Shown: positions 1 through 6,015 of the stretch, piece after piece
How positions within the stretch are numbered: position 1 is the first letter of the stretch
Layout: each line of letters begins with the position of its first letter
DNA from: Ruminococcaceae bacterium UBA1865
GTDB taxonomy: Bacteria > Bacillota > Clostridia > Oscillospirales > Acutalibacteraceae
Direction of reading: 5' to 3'
DNA: 10,804 bases
Assembly (NCBI GenBank): GCA_002338255.1
Contig: DDHX01000032.1
Location: 12,143-22,946, forward strand
Notes under the pieces: model-generated
The model's database searches: none
What the model was told of the DNA's origin: nothing
Seen by the model: only the letters and a program-made list of their open reading frames with translations
Translations under genes and position numbers: made by a program

Positions 1-1332
1 TTCATCCGCAACAACGGCAAACCCTTTTCCTGCCGTGCCTGCTCTTGCCGCTTCAACAGCCGCATTTAATGCGAGTATATTTGTTTGGAAGGCGATATCT
101 TCAATAGTTTTAATGATTTTTCCGATTTTACTGGATGATTCATTAATTTGCGACATGGCGACAATCATTTCATCCATATGTTTATTGCTGATTGTTATTT
201 CATCACTGACATTGTTCACGCTGATGTTTGCTTTGGATGCGTGGGTAGCATTTTCCTTTACTTGCATGGATATTTCAGTGATTGATGCGGAAAGCTCTTG
301 AATAGAGCTTGCCTGTTCCGTCGCGCCCTGTGCAAGTGCTTGGGCTCCATCGGACACTTGTTCAGACCCTGATGAAACCTGTTCAGATGCTTGATTAATT
401 CGAGTAAGTGTGTCATTCAGTGAAAATGAAATACCAAGGAGTGAGTCTTTAACCTCAATGAAGTCTCCTTTAAACTCTGTATCTATCTGGATGTTCAGGT
501 CGCCTTCAGCCATTTGAGCGAGTGCGGTTTTAATGTCTGATATGTATGTTTTAAGAGAGGAAATAGTTTCAGCGAAAGAGGCGCTTAGCTGACCGATTTC
601 ATTTTTCGAGCCAACATTAACCTGAACATTTAAATCTCCCTGGGCCATTTTTTTAGCTGCCTCTGCCATCTCCGCTACGGGCTTGCTGATATCGCGCGAA
701 ATCTTGATGGCAATACCAATTGAAAGGAGTAGGGCAAGCAAAATGACCACGAAAATAATCACGGTTACTTGATTTGCTTCTGCAGCAAGGCTTATTGAAA
801 GGTTTTTGCCGGTCGTTGTCTTCAAATTCTGCAGAGAATCAATTGCAGTGCTTATTTTTTCCAATATCGACGCACCATCGGTTATTAAAAGGGTATGTGC
901 CTCAGTGTTTTTATTTTGGATGGCAAGTGCCGTTACACGCTCCTTTAAATTCTTATATGCCGTAAGGTTGTCCTTAACAGTATTATAGTAAGCTGTTTCC
1001 TTTTCGCCTACCAATGTTTTTTGTACAGTCACTAAATCCTGGTCCATGTTCGTCATCGATTGATCCAGTTTGTCAGATGCGGCTTTAATTTCGGTGGTAT
1101 CGGTATTAATAATAATATCTCTTATAATTGCGCGGCTGTTATTAAACTCCGAACTCAGACGTCCCACATCACCCTGAGCAAATCCATAATTCAGCAAAGC
1201 GTTTGAATAGCTGGTGTTTGTGTCGGTCACCACAAGAAGTCCGACAACGCTTCCGATACCGGAAATTACTGCTACCATAAGAAACGCAATCATTAACATT
1301 TTGCCGATTTTCATATTTCTGAGATTTTTCAT
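1..1332 (-). CDS. Methyl-accepting chemotaxis protein, 3'-truncated by window edge
   Basis: Transmembrane chemoreceptor that would signal to CheA/CheW at the membrane. Read from 1332 down to 1 it is open for 444 codons and ends inside the gene. Seen: a membrane segment at about residues 12-34; an extracellular helical region at about 35-185, of the four-helix-bundle sensor kind; a second membrane segment at about 188-208; a HAMP domain at about 210-262; and a second HAMP-like repeat around 268-305 ([10 protein letters not shown] and [10 protein letters not shown] are paired copies). The cytoplasmic signalling domain follows, with the conserved hairpin tip [18 protein letters not shown] at 415-432, then [10 protein letters not shown] at the edge. 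The start is an ATG at 1332, with GGAGGGGA (1348-1341) eight bases upstream. It is divergent from the hydrogenase gene and has its own sigma-D promoter. The ligand cannot be told from sequence. Family assignment is near certain. Confidence 0.96.
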   Translation of the reverse strand, partial: MKNLRNMKIGKMLMIAFLMVAVISGIGSVVGLLVVTDTNTSYSNALLNYGFAQGDVGRLSSEFNNSRAIIRDIIINTDTTEIKAASDKLDQSMTNMDQDLVTVQKTLVGEKETAYYNTVKDNLTAYKNLKERVTALAIQNKNTEAHTLLITDGASILEKISTAIDSLQNLKTTTGKNLSISLAAEANQVTVIIFVVILLALLLSIGIAIKISRDISKPVAEMAEAAKKMAQGDLNVQVNVGSKNEIGQLSASFAETISSLKTYISDIKTALAQMAEGDLNIQIDTEFKGDFIEVKDSLLGISFSLNDTLTRINQASEQVSSGSEQVSDGAQALAQGATEQASSIQELSASITEISMQVKENATHASKANISVNNVSDEITISNKHMDEMIVAMSQINESSSKIGKIIKTIEDIAFQTNILALNAAVEAARAGTAGKGFAVVADE

Positions 1333-1440
1333 TATTATAGTCCCCTCCAATTGTTACTTGTACAGCCTGAAAATTTTTCGAGTGCGGAATAAATCTGCTC
1401 CTTTTCCATTTTAATAGTGATAAGTCAGAAATTGGATATA

Positions 1441-1468
1441 TAAAAAGGGTGCCCGATGGGGGGTACCC
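1441..1468 (-). terminator. Terminator-like hairpin in the chemoreceptor 5' leader
   Basis: Read on the minus strand, arm GGGTACCC, loop CCCATC and arm GGGCACCC are followed directly by TTTTTA. The stem has seven pairs and one A-C mismatch. It lies between the sigma-D promoter and the receptor start, so it would act early in the leader as an attenuator if real. No gene lies upstream on this strand for it to terminate. On the plus strand the stem is fully paired through a G-U but lacks a T-run. The mismatch keeps the confidence modest. Confidence 0.4.
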
Positions 1469-1495
1469 GTAAAATAAAAGACTTTTATAACCAAT

Positions 1496-1522
1496 ATATC
1501 GGGAAATCAATTTATATATTTA
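1496..1522 (-). promoter_or_regulatory. Sigma-D (sigma-28, flagellar) promoter for the chemoreceptor
   Basis: On the minus strand TAAA (1522-1519), a 16-base spacer, then CCGATAT (1502-1496). This matches the known Bacillus SigD consensus (TAAA, 14-16 bases, CCGATAT) at every specified base. Transcription should start near 1488, giving a leader of about 155 bases before the ATG at 1332. A motility sigma factor is what is expected for a chemoreceptor gene. Confidence 0.8.
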
Positions 1523-1665
1523 CAGGTAATATTTTACAGTAACGGCAGCATGACTTGATTGCCGGATTGAAATTAGCGGTAAACATATCAAATAAATATA
1601 AAGGGTTAAAAAAGGTTTACACTTCCGGTTTGATAAGCATTTTTCTTTTATTAGGCGGGAAATTA

Positions 1666-1674
1666 TGGTATTAT
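1666..1674 (+). promoter_or_regulatory. Possible extended -10 sigma-A promoter for the hydrogenase gene
   Basis: TG, one base, then TATTAT (1669-1674) forms an extended -10 element. No good -35 hexamer sits 17 bases upstream; only a T-rich TTTTAT is there. The implied transcript start near 1681 would give a leader of about 80 bases. The assignment is tentative. Confidence 0.35.
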
Positions 1675-1761
1675 AAAATCAGAGTAAATTAGTCGAAAAA
1701 TATATATTTGAATGAAACTGCAAGTGGTGTGAACACTAACGCAAAGAAGGGAAATAGAAAA

Positions 1762-3012
1762 ATGACTACATTTAATGAGCTATATAACAGATTGGTAAAG
1801 GCCTCGGTAGAACACAAAGGCCCGCAGGAGCTTGAAAAAATCAGGCAGGAAGAATTTGACCCCCATCATCTTGATTGCCTGTTAAACCCGGATCAATACG
1901 CGCCGGTATGGCGCCTTGGGGAGTGCAGCTGTTCCGATAGCCCGCAGGCGCCCTGTGAGGGGAAATGTATTTTTGACGCGATTAGCAGGGATGAAAAGGG
2001 AAACGTACAAATTAATAAAGATTTATGTACAGGCTGTTCTGCTTGCATTGAAAGCTGCAGTGCGAAAAAGCTGACAGCCAGTCGTGATATTTTACCGGCC
2101 CTTGCTGCGGTGCAGTCCTCAAAGGCTCCGGTTTATGCAATGATCGCACCTGCATTTATCAGCCAGTTCAGCGCAGATGTCACTCCCGGAAAGCTTCGCA
2201 CCGCCTTTAAAAGGCTTGGCTTTGCCGGAATGCTGGAGGTTGCTCTTTTTGCGGATATTCTAACCCTCAAAGAAGCGCTTGAGTTTAATAAGAATATTGT
2301 TAAGGAAAGTGATTTTCAGCTTACAAGCTGCTGCTGTCCCATCTGGATTGCAATGATCCGCAAGGTGTATCATGAGTTAATGCCCCATGTTCCGGGCTCT
2401 GTTTCGCCAATGGCGGCCTGTGGGCGCGCGATTAAGCAGCTTTACCCCGATGCTGTTACCATTTTTATAGGACCGTGTATTGCTAAGAAGGCAGAAGCGC
2501 GTGAACCGGACATTGCTTCCTCCACCGACTTTGTGCTCACTTTTCAAGAAATGCAGGACGTTTTTGAGTTCGCTAAAATCAATCTTGCCGAATTGCCAGA
2601 AGACGAACGCGACCATTCCTCACGCGCCGGCCGAATTTATGCCAGAAGCGGCGGAGTCAGCGAAGCGGTTCAAAGCACGGTGAAGCGGATTAGTCCTGAT
2701 CGTAAAATCACAGTGCGCGCCAGTCAAGCCGATGGGGTTCCCGCCTGCAAGGCAATGATTAACAATTTATTGGAAGGCAAAAGCAACGCGAATTTCTTGG
2801 AGGGGATGGGCTGTGTCGGCGGTTGTGTCGGCGGGCCGAAAGCATTGATTCCACGTGAAGAGGGGCGCGTAAATGTAAATAAATACGGAGAAGAAGCGGC
2901 GTATCCCACCCCAATTGACAATCCGTATGTGATTGAACTTTTACACCGGTTAGGTTTTGAAACAGTCGAAAGCCTGATTGAAAACAGTGATATTTTTACC
3001 CGCCAATTCTAA
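1762..3012 (+). CDS. Monomeric [FeFe]-hydrogenase-like protein, group B type
   Basis: Predicted soluble iron-sulfur enzyme of 416 residues of the [FeFe]-hydrogenase family, which interconverts protons and H2 with ferredoxin-like partners. Seen: a first cysteine group with unusual spacing (C55, C57, C65, C69); a classical [4Fe-4S] motif C89xxC92xxC95xxxC99; then the H-cluster domain with TSCCCP at 188-193, GPCxxKxxE at 237-245 (C239, K242, E245) and EGMGCVGGCVGGP at 347-359 (C351, C355). All four expected H-cluster cysteines are present. The extra cysteine in TSCCCP and G in place of M in the second motif are, from family knowledge, traits of group B enzymes such as CpIII of Clostridium pasteurianum, whose role is unsettled. 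The start is ATG 1762 with AAGGGA (1747-1752) nine bases upstream; an in-frame TTG at 1708 has no ribosome site. The gene appears monocistronic and ends at a hairpin. Subgroup assignment is inference. Confidence 0.9.
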   Translation: MTTFNELYNRLVKASVEHKGPQELEKIRQEEFDPHHLDCLLNPDQYAPVWRLGECSCSDSPQAPCEGKCIFDAISRDEKGNVQINKDLCTGCSACIESCSAKKLTASRDILPALAAVQSSKAPVYAMIAPAFISQFSADVTPGKLRTAFKRLGFAGMLEVALFADILTLKEALEFNKNIVKESDFQLTSCCCPIWIAMIRKVYHELMPHVPGSVSPMAACGRAIKQLYPDAVTIFIGPCIAKKAEAREPDIASSTDFVLTFQEMQDVFEFAKINLAELPEDERDHSSRAGRIYARSGGVSEAVQSTVKRISPDRKITVRASQADGVPACKAMINNLLEGKSNANFLEGMGCVGGCVGGPKALIPREEGRVNVNKYGEEAAYPTPIDNPYVIELLHRLGFETVESLIENSDIFTRQF

Positions 3013-3034
3013 TCAACAGGCATTTGTTGCTATG

Positions 3035-3087
3035 AAAGCTCCTATATATGTGATATAATCGATTTATATTATATATGGGGGCTTTTT
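3035..3087 (+). terminator. Long hairpin with T-run between hydrogenase and HD genes, overlapping the next gene's -10 and RBS
   Basis: Arm AAAGCTCCTATATAT (3035-3049) pairs fully, with two G-U pairs, to ATATATGGGGGCTTT (3071-3085). An inner stem ATATAA/TTATAT lies inside. T's at 3083-3087 follow the GC-rich base, as in an intrinsic terminator for the hydrogenase transcript. The right arm contains the GGGGG ribosome site (3077-3081) of the HD gene, and the loop contains a perfect TATAAT (3054-3059). It may therefore both terminate read-through and hide the next ribosome site. Confidence 0.65.
3054..3059 (+). promoter_or_regulatory. Candidate -10 element for the HD-domain gene
   Basis: A perfect TATAAT lies in the loop of the 3035-3085 hairpin, 30 bases before the HD gene start. 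No convincing -35 hexamer is found at 16-18 bases upstream (17 bases upstream reads TATGAA). If used, the start near 3066 gives a short leader that lacks the left arm of the hairpin, leaving the ribosome site free. Confidence 0.4.
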
Positions 3088-3088
3088 G

Positions 3089-3679
3089 ATGGGTTACAAA
3101 GAGGAATTTGAAGAAATATACAAGACAAAAATTACGCGTGCAGGCAGTGCAGAACTTCTTGAATGGCTGAAAACGACCGACTTCTTTACAGCGCCCGCCA
3201 GCACAAAATTTCACTGCGCTTGTCTTGGCGGACTGGTACAGCACAGCGTCAGCGTTTATCGTGTTATGATGGAAAAGCACTTTGCCGTCGACACGGACAG
3301 CGAAGAAAGCTTTGCAATCTGCGGCCTTTTGCATGATGTATGCAAGGCACAGTTTTACAAAGAAAGTACACGCAATGTAAAAAATGAGGAGACCGGTGCG
3401 TGGGAAAAACGTCCGTATTATTCCATTGAGGATAGCTATCCCTACGGACACGGAGAAAAATCCGTATATTTAATTGAACGCTTTATGCGCTTAAAAACCA
3501 GCGAGGCAATTGCTATCCGCTGGCATATGGGCGGCTTCGACGAATCCGTCAAAGGCGGCAGCTTCTCAATCGGGCAGGCATGGCAGAAGTACCCAATTGC
3601 CGTAAAACTGCATCTTGCTGACCTCGAGAGCACTTATCTGCGGGAAAAGGGAACTTCCAGCGTACATGGGAAATCATAA
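3089..3679 (+). CDS. HD-domain (metal-dependent phosphohydrolase superfamily) protein
   Basis: Small, probably cytoplasmic protein of 196 residues of the HD superfamily. Members use one or two metals to hydrolyse phosphoesters such as nucleotides, RNA ends or signalling nucleotides. Seen: H52 in GGLVQHS, the H82-D83 pair in GLLHDVCKA, H121 in YGHGEKS, H146 in RWHMGG and D178 in HLADLEST. This is the H...HD...H...H...D order typical of a complete metal site. There is no membrane segment, signal peptide or partner domain. The start is ATG 3089 with GGGGG seven bases upstream; the in-frame TTG one codon earlier is less likely. It is a single gene between two hairpins, unrelated in sequence to its neighbours. 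The substrate cannot be inferred. The HD modules of YhaM-type exoribonucleases and small phage-like HD proteins are possible relatives. Confidence 0.8.
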   Translation: MGYKEEFEEIYKTKITRAGSAELLEWLKTTDFFTAPASTKFHCACLGGLVQHSVSVYRVMMEKHFAVDTDSEESFAICGLLHDVCKAQFYKESTRNVKNEETGAWEKRPYYSIEDSYPYGHGEKSVYLIERFMRLKTSEAIAIRWHMGGFDESVKGGSFSIGQAWQKYPIAVKLHLADLESTYLREKGTSSVHGKS

Positions 3680-3689
3680 AATACATCCG

Positions 3690-3711
3690 ATGATCATTTT
3701 AAAATAATCAT
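3690..3711. repeat. AT-rich near-palindrome downstream of the HD gene
   Basis: ATGAT, C, ATTTT is followed directly by AAAAT, A, ATCAT: a 22-base inverted repeat with only one unmatched position in each half. It lies ten bases after the HD stop codon and before the main terminator. It has no T-run and no clear role; it could be a binding site or simply AT-rich sequence. Confidence 0.4.
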
Positions 3712-3738
3712 ATTATGAATATCAGAATTGCTTTTTTT

Positions 3739-3769
3739 GCGCCGCAGGAGAAATCCTCGGCGCCTTTTT
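3739..3769 (+). terminator. Intrinsic terminator after the HD gene
   Basis: Arm GCGCCGCAGGA (3739-3749), loop GAAA, arm TCCTCGGCGC (3754-3763), one C, then TTTTT (3765-3769) and more T-rich sequence. The stem is GC-rich with one bulged C. On the minus strand the base of the stem is followed by A's, so termination is in the plus direction only. It separates the HD gene from the ABC operon. Confidence 0.85.
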
Positions 3770-3802
3770 ATTATTTAAATTGAATTATTTTAGGAATGGG
3801 TA

Positions 3803-3830
3803 TTGACAAATCAGCAATAAGGTGTATTAT
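3803..3830 (+). promoter_or_regulatory. Sigma-A promoter of the first ABC operon
   Basis: TTGACA (3803-3808), a 16-base spacer, then TATTAT (3825-3830), preceded by GTG. The -35 is perfect. The expected start is near 3837, inside the operator that begins at 3831. The same arrangement with identical spacing occurs at 5576-5603. Confidence 0.85.
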
Positions 3831-3866
3831 TGTATTACGCAATTAGTACAACAATACAATAATACA
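3823..3866. repeat. 14-bp perfect inverted repeat enclosing operator 1
   Basis: TGTATTATTGTATT (3823-3836) and its exact reverse complement AATACAATAATACA (3853-3866) are separated by 16 bases. The left arm overlaps the -10 element and operator 1. The right arm has no counterpart at the second promoter. The left arm lies mostly before the expected transcript start, so this is more likely a DNA-level site than an RNA hairpin. Confidence 0.7.
3831..3850. promoter_or_regulatory. Operator 1, probable site for the YtrA/GntR repressor encoded at 5650
   Basis: Imperfect palindrome TGTATTAC, GCAA, TTAGTACA placed directly behind the -10, over the transcript start. Operator 2 at 5604-5623 has the same half-sites at the same distance from the same promoter. 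Repression by blocking RNA polymerase is the natural reading. The link to the repressor is inference from the shared site and the gene's own promoter. Confidence 0.65.
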
Positions 3867-3882
3867 GATGGAGGAATCGAAA

Positions 3883-4806
3883 TTGGCTGAGGCAATTATT
3901 AAGACAAAGACAATCACAAAACAATACGGCAATTTTGCTGCCGTGGACAGAATGGACATTGAGGTGAACCGGGGTGAAATTTACGGATTGGTCGGAAAAA
4001 ATGGTGCGGGTAAGACAACACTGTTGAAAATGATCAGCGGTCTTACGGTGCCGACTTCCGGTGAACTGCAGTTGTTTTCACAGGAATCCCAAAGCGAACT
4101 TGACAGAGTACGTTCGCATACAGGCTCCATTATTGAAACGCCGGGATTTTTTCCGTATCTTTCCGCCGGAAAAAATCTGGAATATTACCGAATCCAAAGA
4201 GGGATTACAAATAAGGACTGTGTGAAAGAATCACTGCAGTTTGTTGGACTTTCCGATACTGGAAAAAAGCGGTTTAAAAATTTTTCACTGGGAATGAAGC
4301 AGCGCCTTGGCCTTGCTTTGGCAATCATGGGTGACCCGGAACTGTTGATTTTGGACGAGCCGATCAATGGACTTGATCCAATGGGAATGGCGGAATTTCG
4401 TGAAATGATATTAAAGCTGAATCACGAAAGAAATACTACGGTATTAATTTCAAGTCACATCTTAGGTGAATTATCACAAATTGCAACAACGTATGGTTTT
4501 ATTAACAATGGAAGAATGGTTGAACACATTTCCGCTAAGATGCTGGAGGAAAAGTGCAAACGCTCCCTTATAATCAAAGTGAGCGATCCGAACAAGGCTG
4601 CGGATATATTAAAAAATGAATTTTCCTGCAACAATTTTCACATTCTCAATGCCAACGAAATACAAATTGAAGGATTTTTGGATACCCCTGAGATTTTAGT
4701 GCAGGCCTTTATAAAAAACAATGTGATGGTCTCCAATGTGAATCAATCGGGCTTGAATCTTGAAGAATATTTTATCGAACTGGTAGGGGGAATTCATAAT
4801 GCTTAA
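3883..4806 (+). CDS. ABC transporter ATP-binding protein (CcmA/BcrA type)
   Basis: Cytoplasmic ATPase of 307 residues that powers the permease encoded next to it, probably for export. Seen: Walker A GKNGAGKTT at 38-46; a signature of form FSLGMKQ at 134-140, close to LSGGQ; Walker B LLILDEP at 154-160 with D158 and E159; the D-loop in NGLDP; and the switch histidine H192 in SSHILGE. After about 215 there is a C-terminal extension of about 90 residues, usual in the BcrA/NatA-like export family. I chose TTG 3883 because GGAGGA (3870-3875) sits seven bases upstream. The in-frame ATG at 3868 overlaps that ribosome site and has none of its own, but cannot be excluded (it would add five residues). 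The gene overlaps the next by eight bases. Its promoter carries the same operator as the GntR operon. Substrate unknown; peptide-antibiotic export or immunity is a family-based guess. Confidence 0.92.
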   Translation: MAEAIIKTKTITKQYGNFAAVDRMDIEVNRGEIYGLVGKNGAGKTTLLKMISGLTVPTSGELQLFSQESQSELDRVRSHTGSIIETPGFFPYLSAGKNLEYYRIQRGITNKDCVKESLQFVGLSDTGKKRFKNFSLGMKQRLGLALAIMGDPELLILDEPINGLDPMGMAEFREMILKLNHERNTTVLISSHILGELSQIATTYGFINNGRMVEHISAKMLEEKCKRSLIIKVSDPNKAADILKNEFSCNNFHILNANEIQIEGFLDTPEILVQAFIKNNVMVSNVNQSGLNLEEYFIELVGGIHNA

Positions 4807-5530
4807 CTTGATAAGAGCTGATTTGTATAAAGCGTTTCACAGAATGTATCTTTATGTTTTTATGGGCGTGATGGCTGCCGCAGCTATTTCATATAATGTT
4901 CTGTTTGCCTATGCGGGTGCTCCGAGGGAAGAGGCTTTTGGAAGTGTAATGACTTTTTTAATGTTTCCACTTTTTCTTGTATCAATGTTTGTTGATATTG
5001 TAACCGCCGAAGAAAATAAAGAGCATACCTTAAAAAATACCATTTCGTTCGGGATATCGCGCAGCAAGCTCTATCTTGCGAAAAATATTTCAGCAGTTAT
5101 TATTGCAGCAGCGGTTGCGGTAGTCACCCTCGGCGCTTTTTTTGCAAGTGGATTTTTATTCCTGCAGGCAGGGGAAGGATTTACATCAGCACTGATGCCG
5201 GATATCTTCTTGAGAATTGCAGTGGCACTTCTTCTGTATATCGCAGCAATTGCGATGGGCACATTGCTGGCAGCTGTTGTTAAACGGAATACACTTTTTA
5301 CATTCGCCTATTTTGGAATGCTGGTGATACCTGTTATGGTGTTTAAGCTGCTCAAACTTGCGAACCATATTTTTTCCTACGCAGAATACGCAATGCTTCT
5401 GACGCAGACCCAGGTGATTGCGCAAGGCACGCAGGCCCAATTGCTGACCGCCGTGTGGATCGCGCTCGCACATATTGCTTTGTTCGTGATCCTTGGTCTT
5501 TTGCTTTTCAAGCGTCAGGAAATTAATTAA
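4799..5530 (+). CDS. ABC-2 type permease, partner of the preceding ATPase
   Basis: Integral membrane protein of 243 residues with about six hydrophobic segments, near 17-39, 47-69, 95-123, 136-160, 167-187 and 215-237. The loop after the second segment reads EENKEHTLKN, followed by SFGISRSKLYLAK. This is the cytoplasmic coupling region typical of ABC-2/BcrB-like permeases. There is no signal peptide beyond the first membrane segment and no large extracellular domain. ATG 4799 is preceded by AGGGGGA at a good distance. The eight-base overlap with the ATPase gene indicates translational coupling and a heteromeric transporter. No obvious terminator follows, so some transcription may run on into the GntR operon. 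Substrate not deducible. Confidence 0.88.
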   Translation: MLNLIRADLYKAFHRMYLYVFMGVMAAAAISYNVLFAYAGAPREEAFGSVMTFLMFPLFLVSMFVDIVTAEENKEHTLKNTISFGISRSKLYLAKNISAVIIAAAVAVVTLGAFFASGFLFLQAGEGFTSALMPDIFLRIAVALLLYIAAIAMGTLLAAVVKRNTLFTFAYFGMLVIPVMVFKLLKLANHIFSYAEYAMLLTQTQVIAQGTQAQLLTAVWIALAHIALFVILGLLLFKRQEIN

Positions 5531-5575
5531 CGGGCAAATGGACTCAAAGATTATCATATTATTTTTAAAATGCTA

Positions 5576-5603
5576 TTGACAAATAAATTATATCGTGTAT
5601 TAT
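5576..5603 (+). promoter_or_regulatory. Sigma-A promoter of the GntR-ABC operon
   Basis: TTGACA (5576-5581), a 16-base spacer, then TATTAT (5598-5603). TTGACAAAT and, at fixed distance, GTGTATTATTGTATTA (5595-5610) are identical to the first ABC promoter (3803 and 3822-3837). The transcript start near 5610 lies inside operator 2. Confidence 0.85.
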
Positions 5604-5623
5604 TGTATTAATAAGTTAGTACA
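5604..5623. promoter_or_regulatory. Operator 2, probable autoregulatory site of the GntR repressor
   Basis: TGTATTAA, TAAG, TTAGTACA is a 20-base palindrome matching at seven of eight half-site positions, a better palindrome than operator 1. It directly follows the -10 and precedes the GGAGG ribosome site of the repressor gene. Autoregulation is common for YtrA-type repressors. Confidence 0.7.
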
Positions 5624-5649
5624 GTGACACAAACGGAGGTGAAGTATTA

Positions 5650-6015
5650 ATGTGGAATTTAAAATCCGATCGGCCGATTTATTCACAGTTAATTGAACAG
5701 ATTGAATTAATGATTGTATCGGGAATATATCCTGCCGGCGCTAAGCTGCCGTCCGTCCGCGACTTGGCCGGCGACGCTTCGGTTAACCCGAACACAATGC
5801 AGCGCGCACTTGCACAGCTTGAAAACGATGGTTTGTTATTTTCGCAGCGCACAAGCGGCAGATTTGTAACAGAGGACGTGGAAAAAATTATGAAGACAAA
5901 AAACAGCTTGGCAATGGGGTTGATTAATGAATTCATTGAAAACATGAGCAATTTGGGTTACGACAGAAATCAGACCATTTCTCTTATTGAGAATACAGCG
6001 GAGGAGGAAAAATAA
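5650..6015 (+). CDS. GntR-family transcriptional repressor, YtrA type
   Basis: DNA-binding regulator of 121 residues. Seen: an N-terminal winged helix-turn-helix at about 9-75, with IYSQLIEQIE, then AGAKLPSVRDLA (30-40), VNPNTMQRALAQLENDG (45-61) and the wing ending GRFV (70-73). A short helical tail of about 45 residues follows instead of the large effector domain of most GntR proteins. That length and the co-transcribed ABC genes define the YtrA subfamily. GGAGGTG (5635-5641) precedes the ATG. The stop overlaps the next start by one base (TAATG). It probably binds the operators at 5604-5623 and 3831-3850 and so controls both ABC operons. The inducer is unknown; cell-envelope antibiotics act on some relatives. 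Confidence 0.93.
   Translation: MWNLKSDRPIYSQLIEQIELMIVSGIYPAGAKLPSVRDLAGDASVNPNTMQRALAQLENDGLLFSQRTSGRFVTEDVEKIMKTKNSLAMGLINEFIENMSNLGYDRNQTISLIENTAEEEK

Larger units (their letters stand above)
1333..1761. other. Divergent intergenic region between chemoreceptor and hydrogenase genes
   Basis: This 429-base AT-rich gap has no convincing gene. On the minus strand it holds the chemoreceptor ribosome site (1341-1348), a terminator-like hairpin (1441-1468) and a sigma-D promoter (1496-1522). On the plus strand it holds a possible extended -10 promoter (1666-1674) and the hydrogenase ribosome site (1747-1752). I looked for a c-di-GMP or other riboswitch aptamer ahead of the receptor and recognised none. 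Confidence 0.7.

Noticed and set aside
1335..1410. 24-codon minus-strand upstream frame (starts MEKEQIYSALEK) ending two bases before the receptor ATG
   Set aside because: No ribosome site precedes its ATG and the composition gives no support. The close junction is suggestive of a leader peptide but too weak to annotate.
1169..1510. Minus-strand open frame of 113 codons over the receptor leader
   Set aside because: It runs in another frame through the start of the chemoreceptor, covers its promoter, terminator-like hairpin and ribosome site, and has no recognisable domain.
1543..1564. Short inverted repeat CGGCA/TGCCG
   Set aside because: Only five bases per arm with a 12-base loop and no T-run; expected by chance at this length.
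1333..1700. c-di-GMP or other riboswitch ahead of the chemoreceptor
   Set aside because: Such aptamers are common before clostridial receptors, but none of the conserved aptamer cores I know is visible on the minus strand.
1708..1761. N-terminal extension of the hydrogenase from an in-frame TTG
   Set aside because: No ribosome site before the TTG, while ATG 1762 has a well-placed AAGGGA.
2996..3451. Minus-strand open frame of 151 codons
   Set aside because: It is the antisense shadow of the HD gene, whose HD motifs and ribosome site are clear; the shadow shows no domain.
3868..5530. The two ABC operons as a recent tandem duplication
   Set aside because: Only the promoter-operator modules match. 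The ATPases differ in length, signature and C-terminus, and the permeases do not resemble each other by eye.
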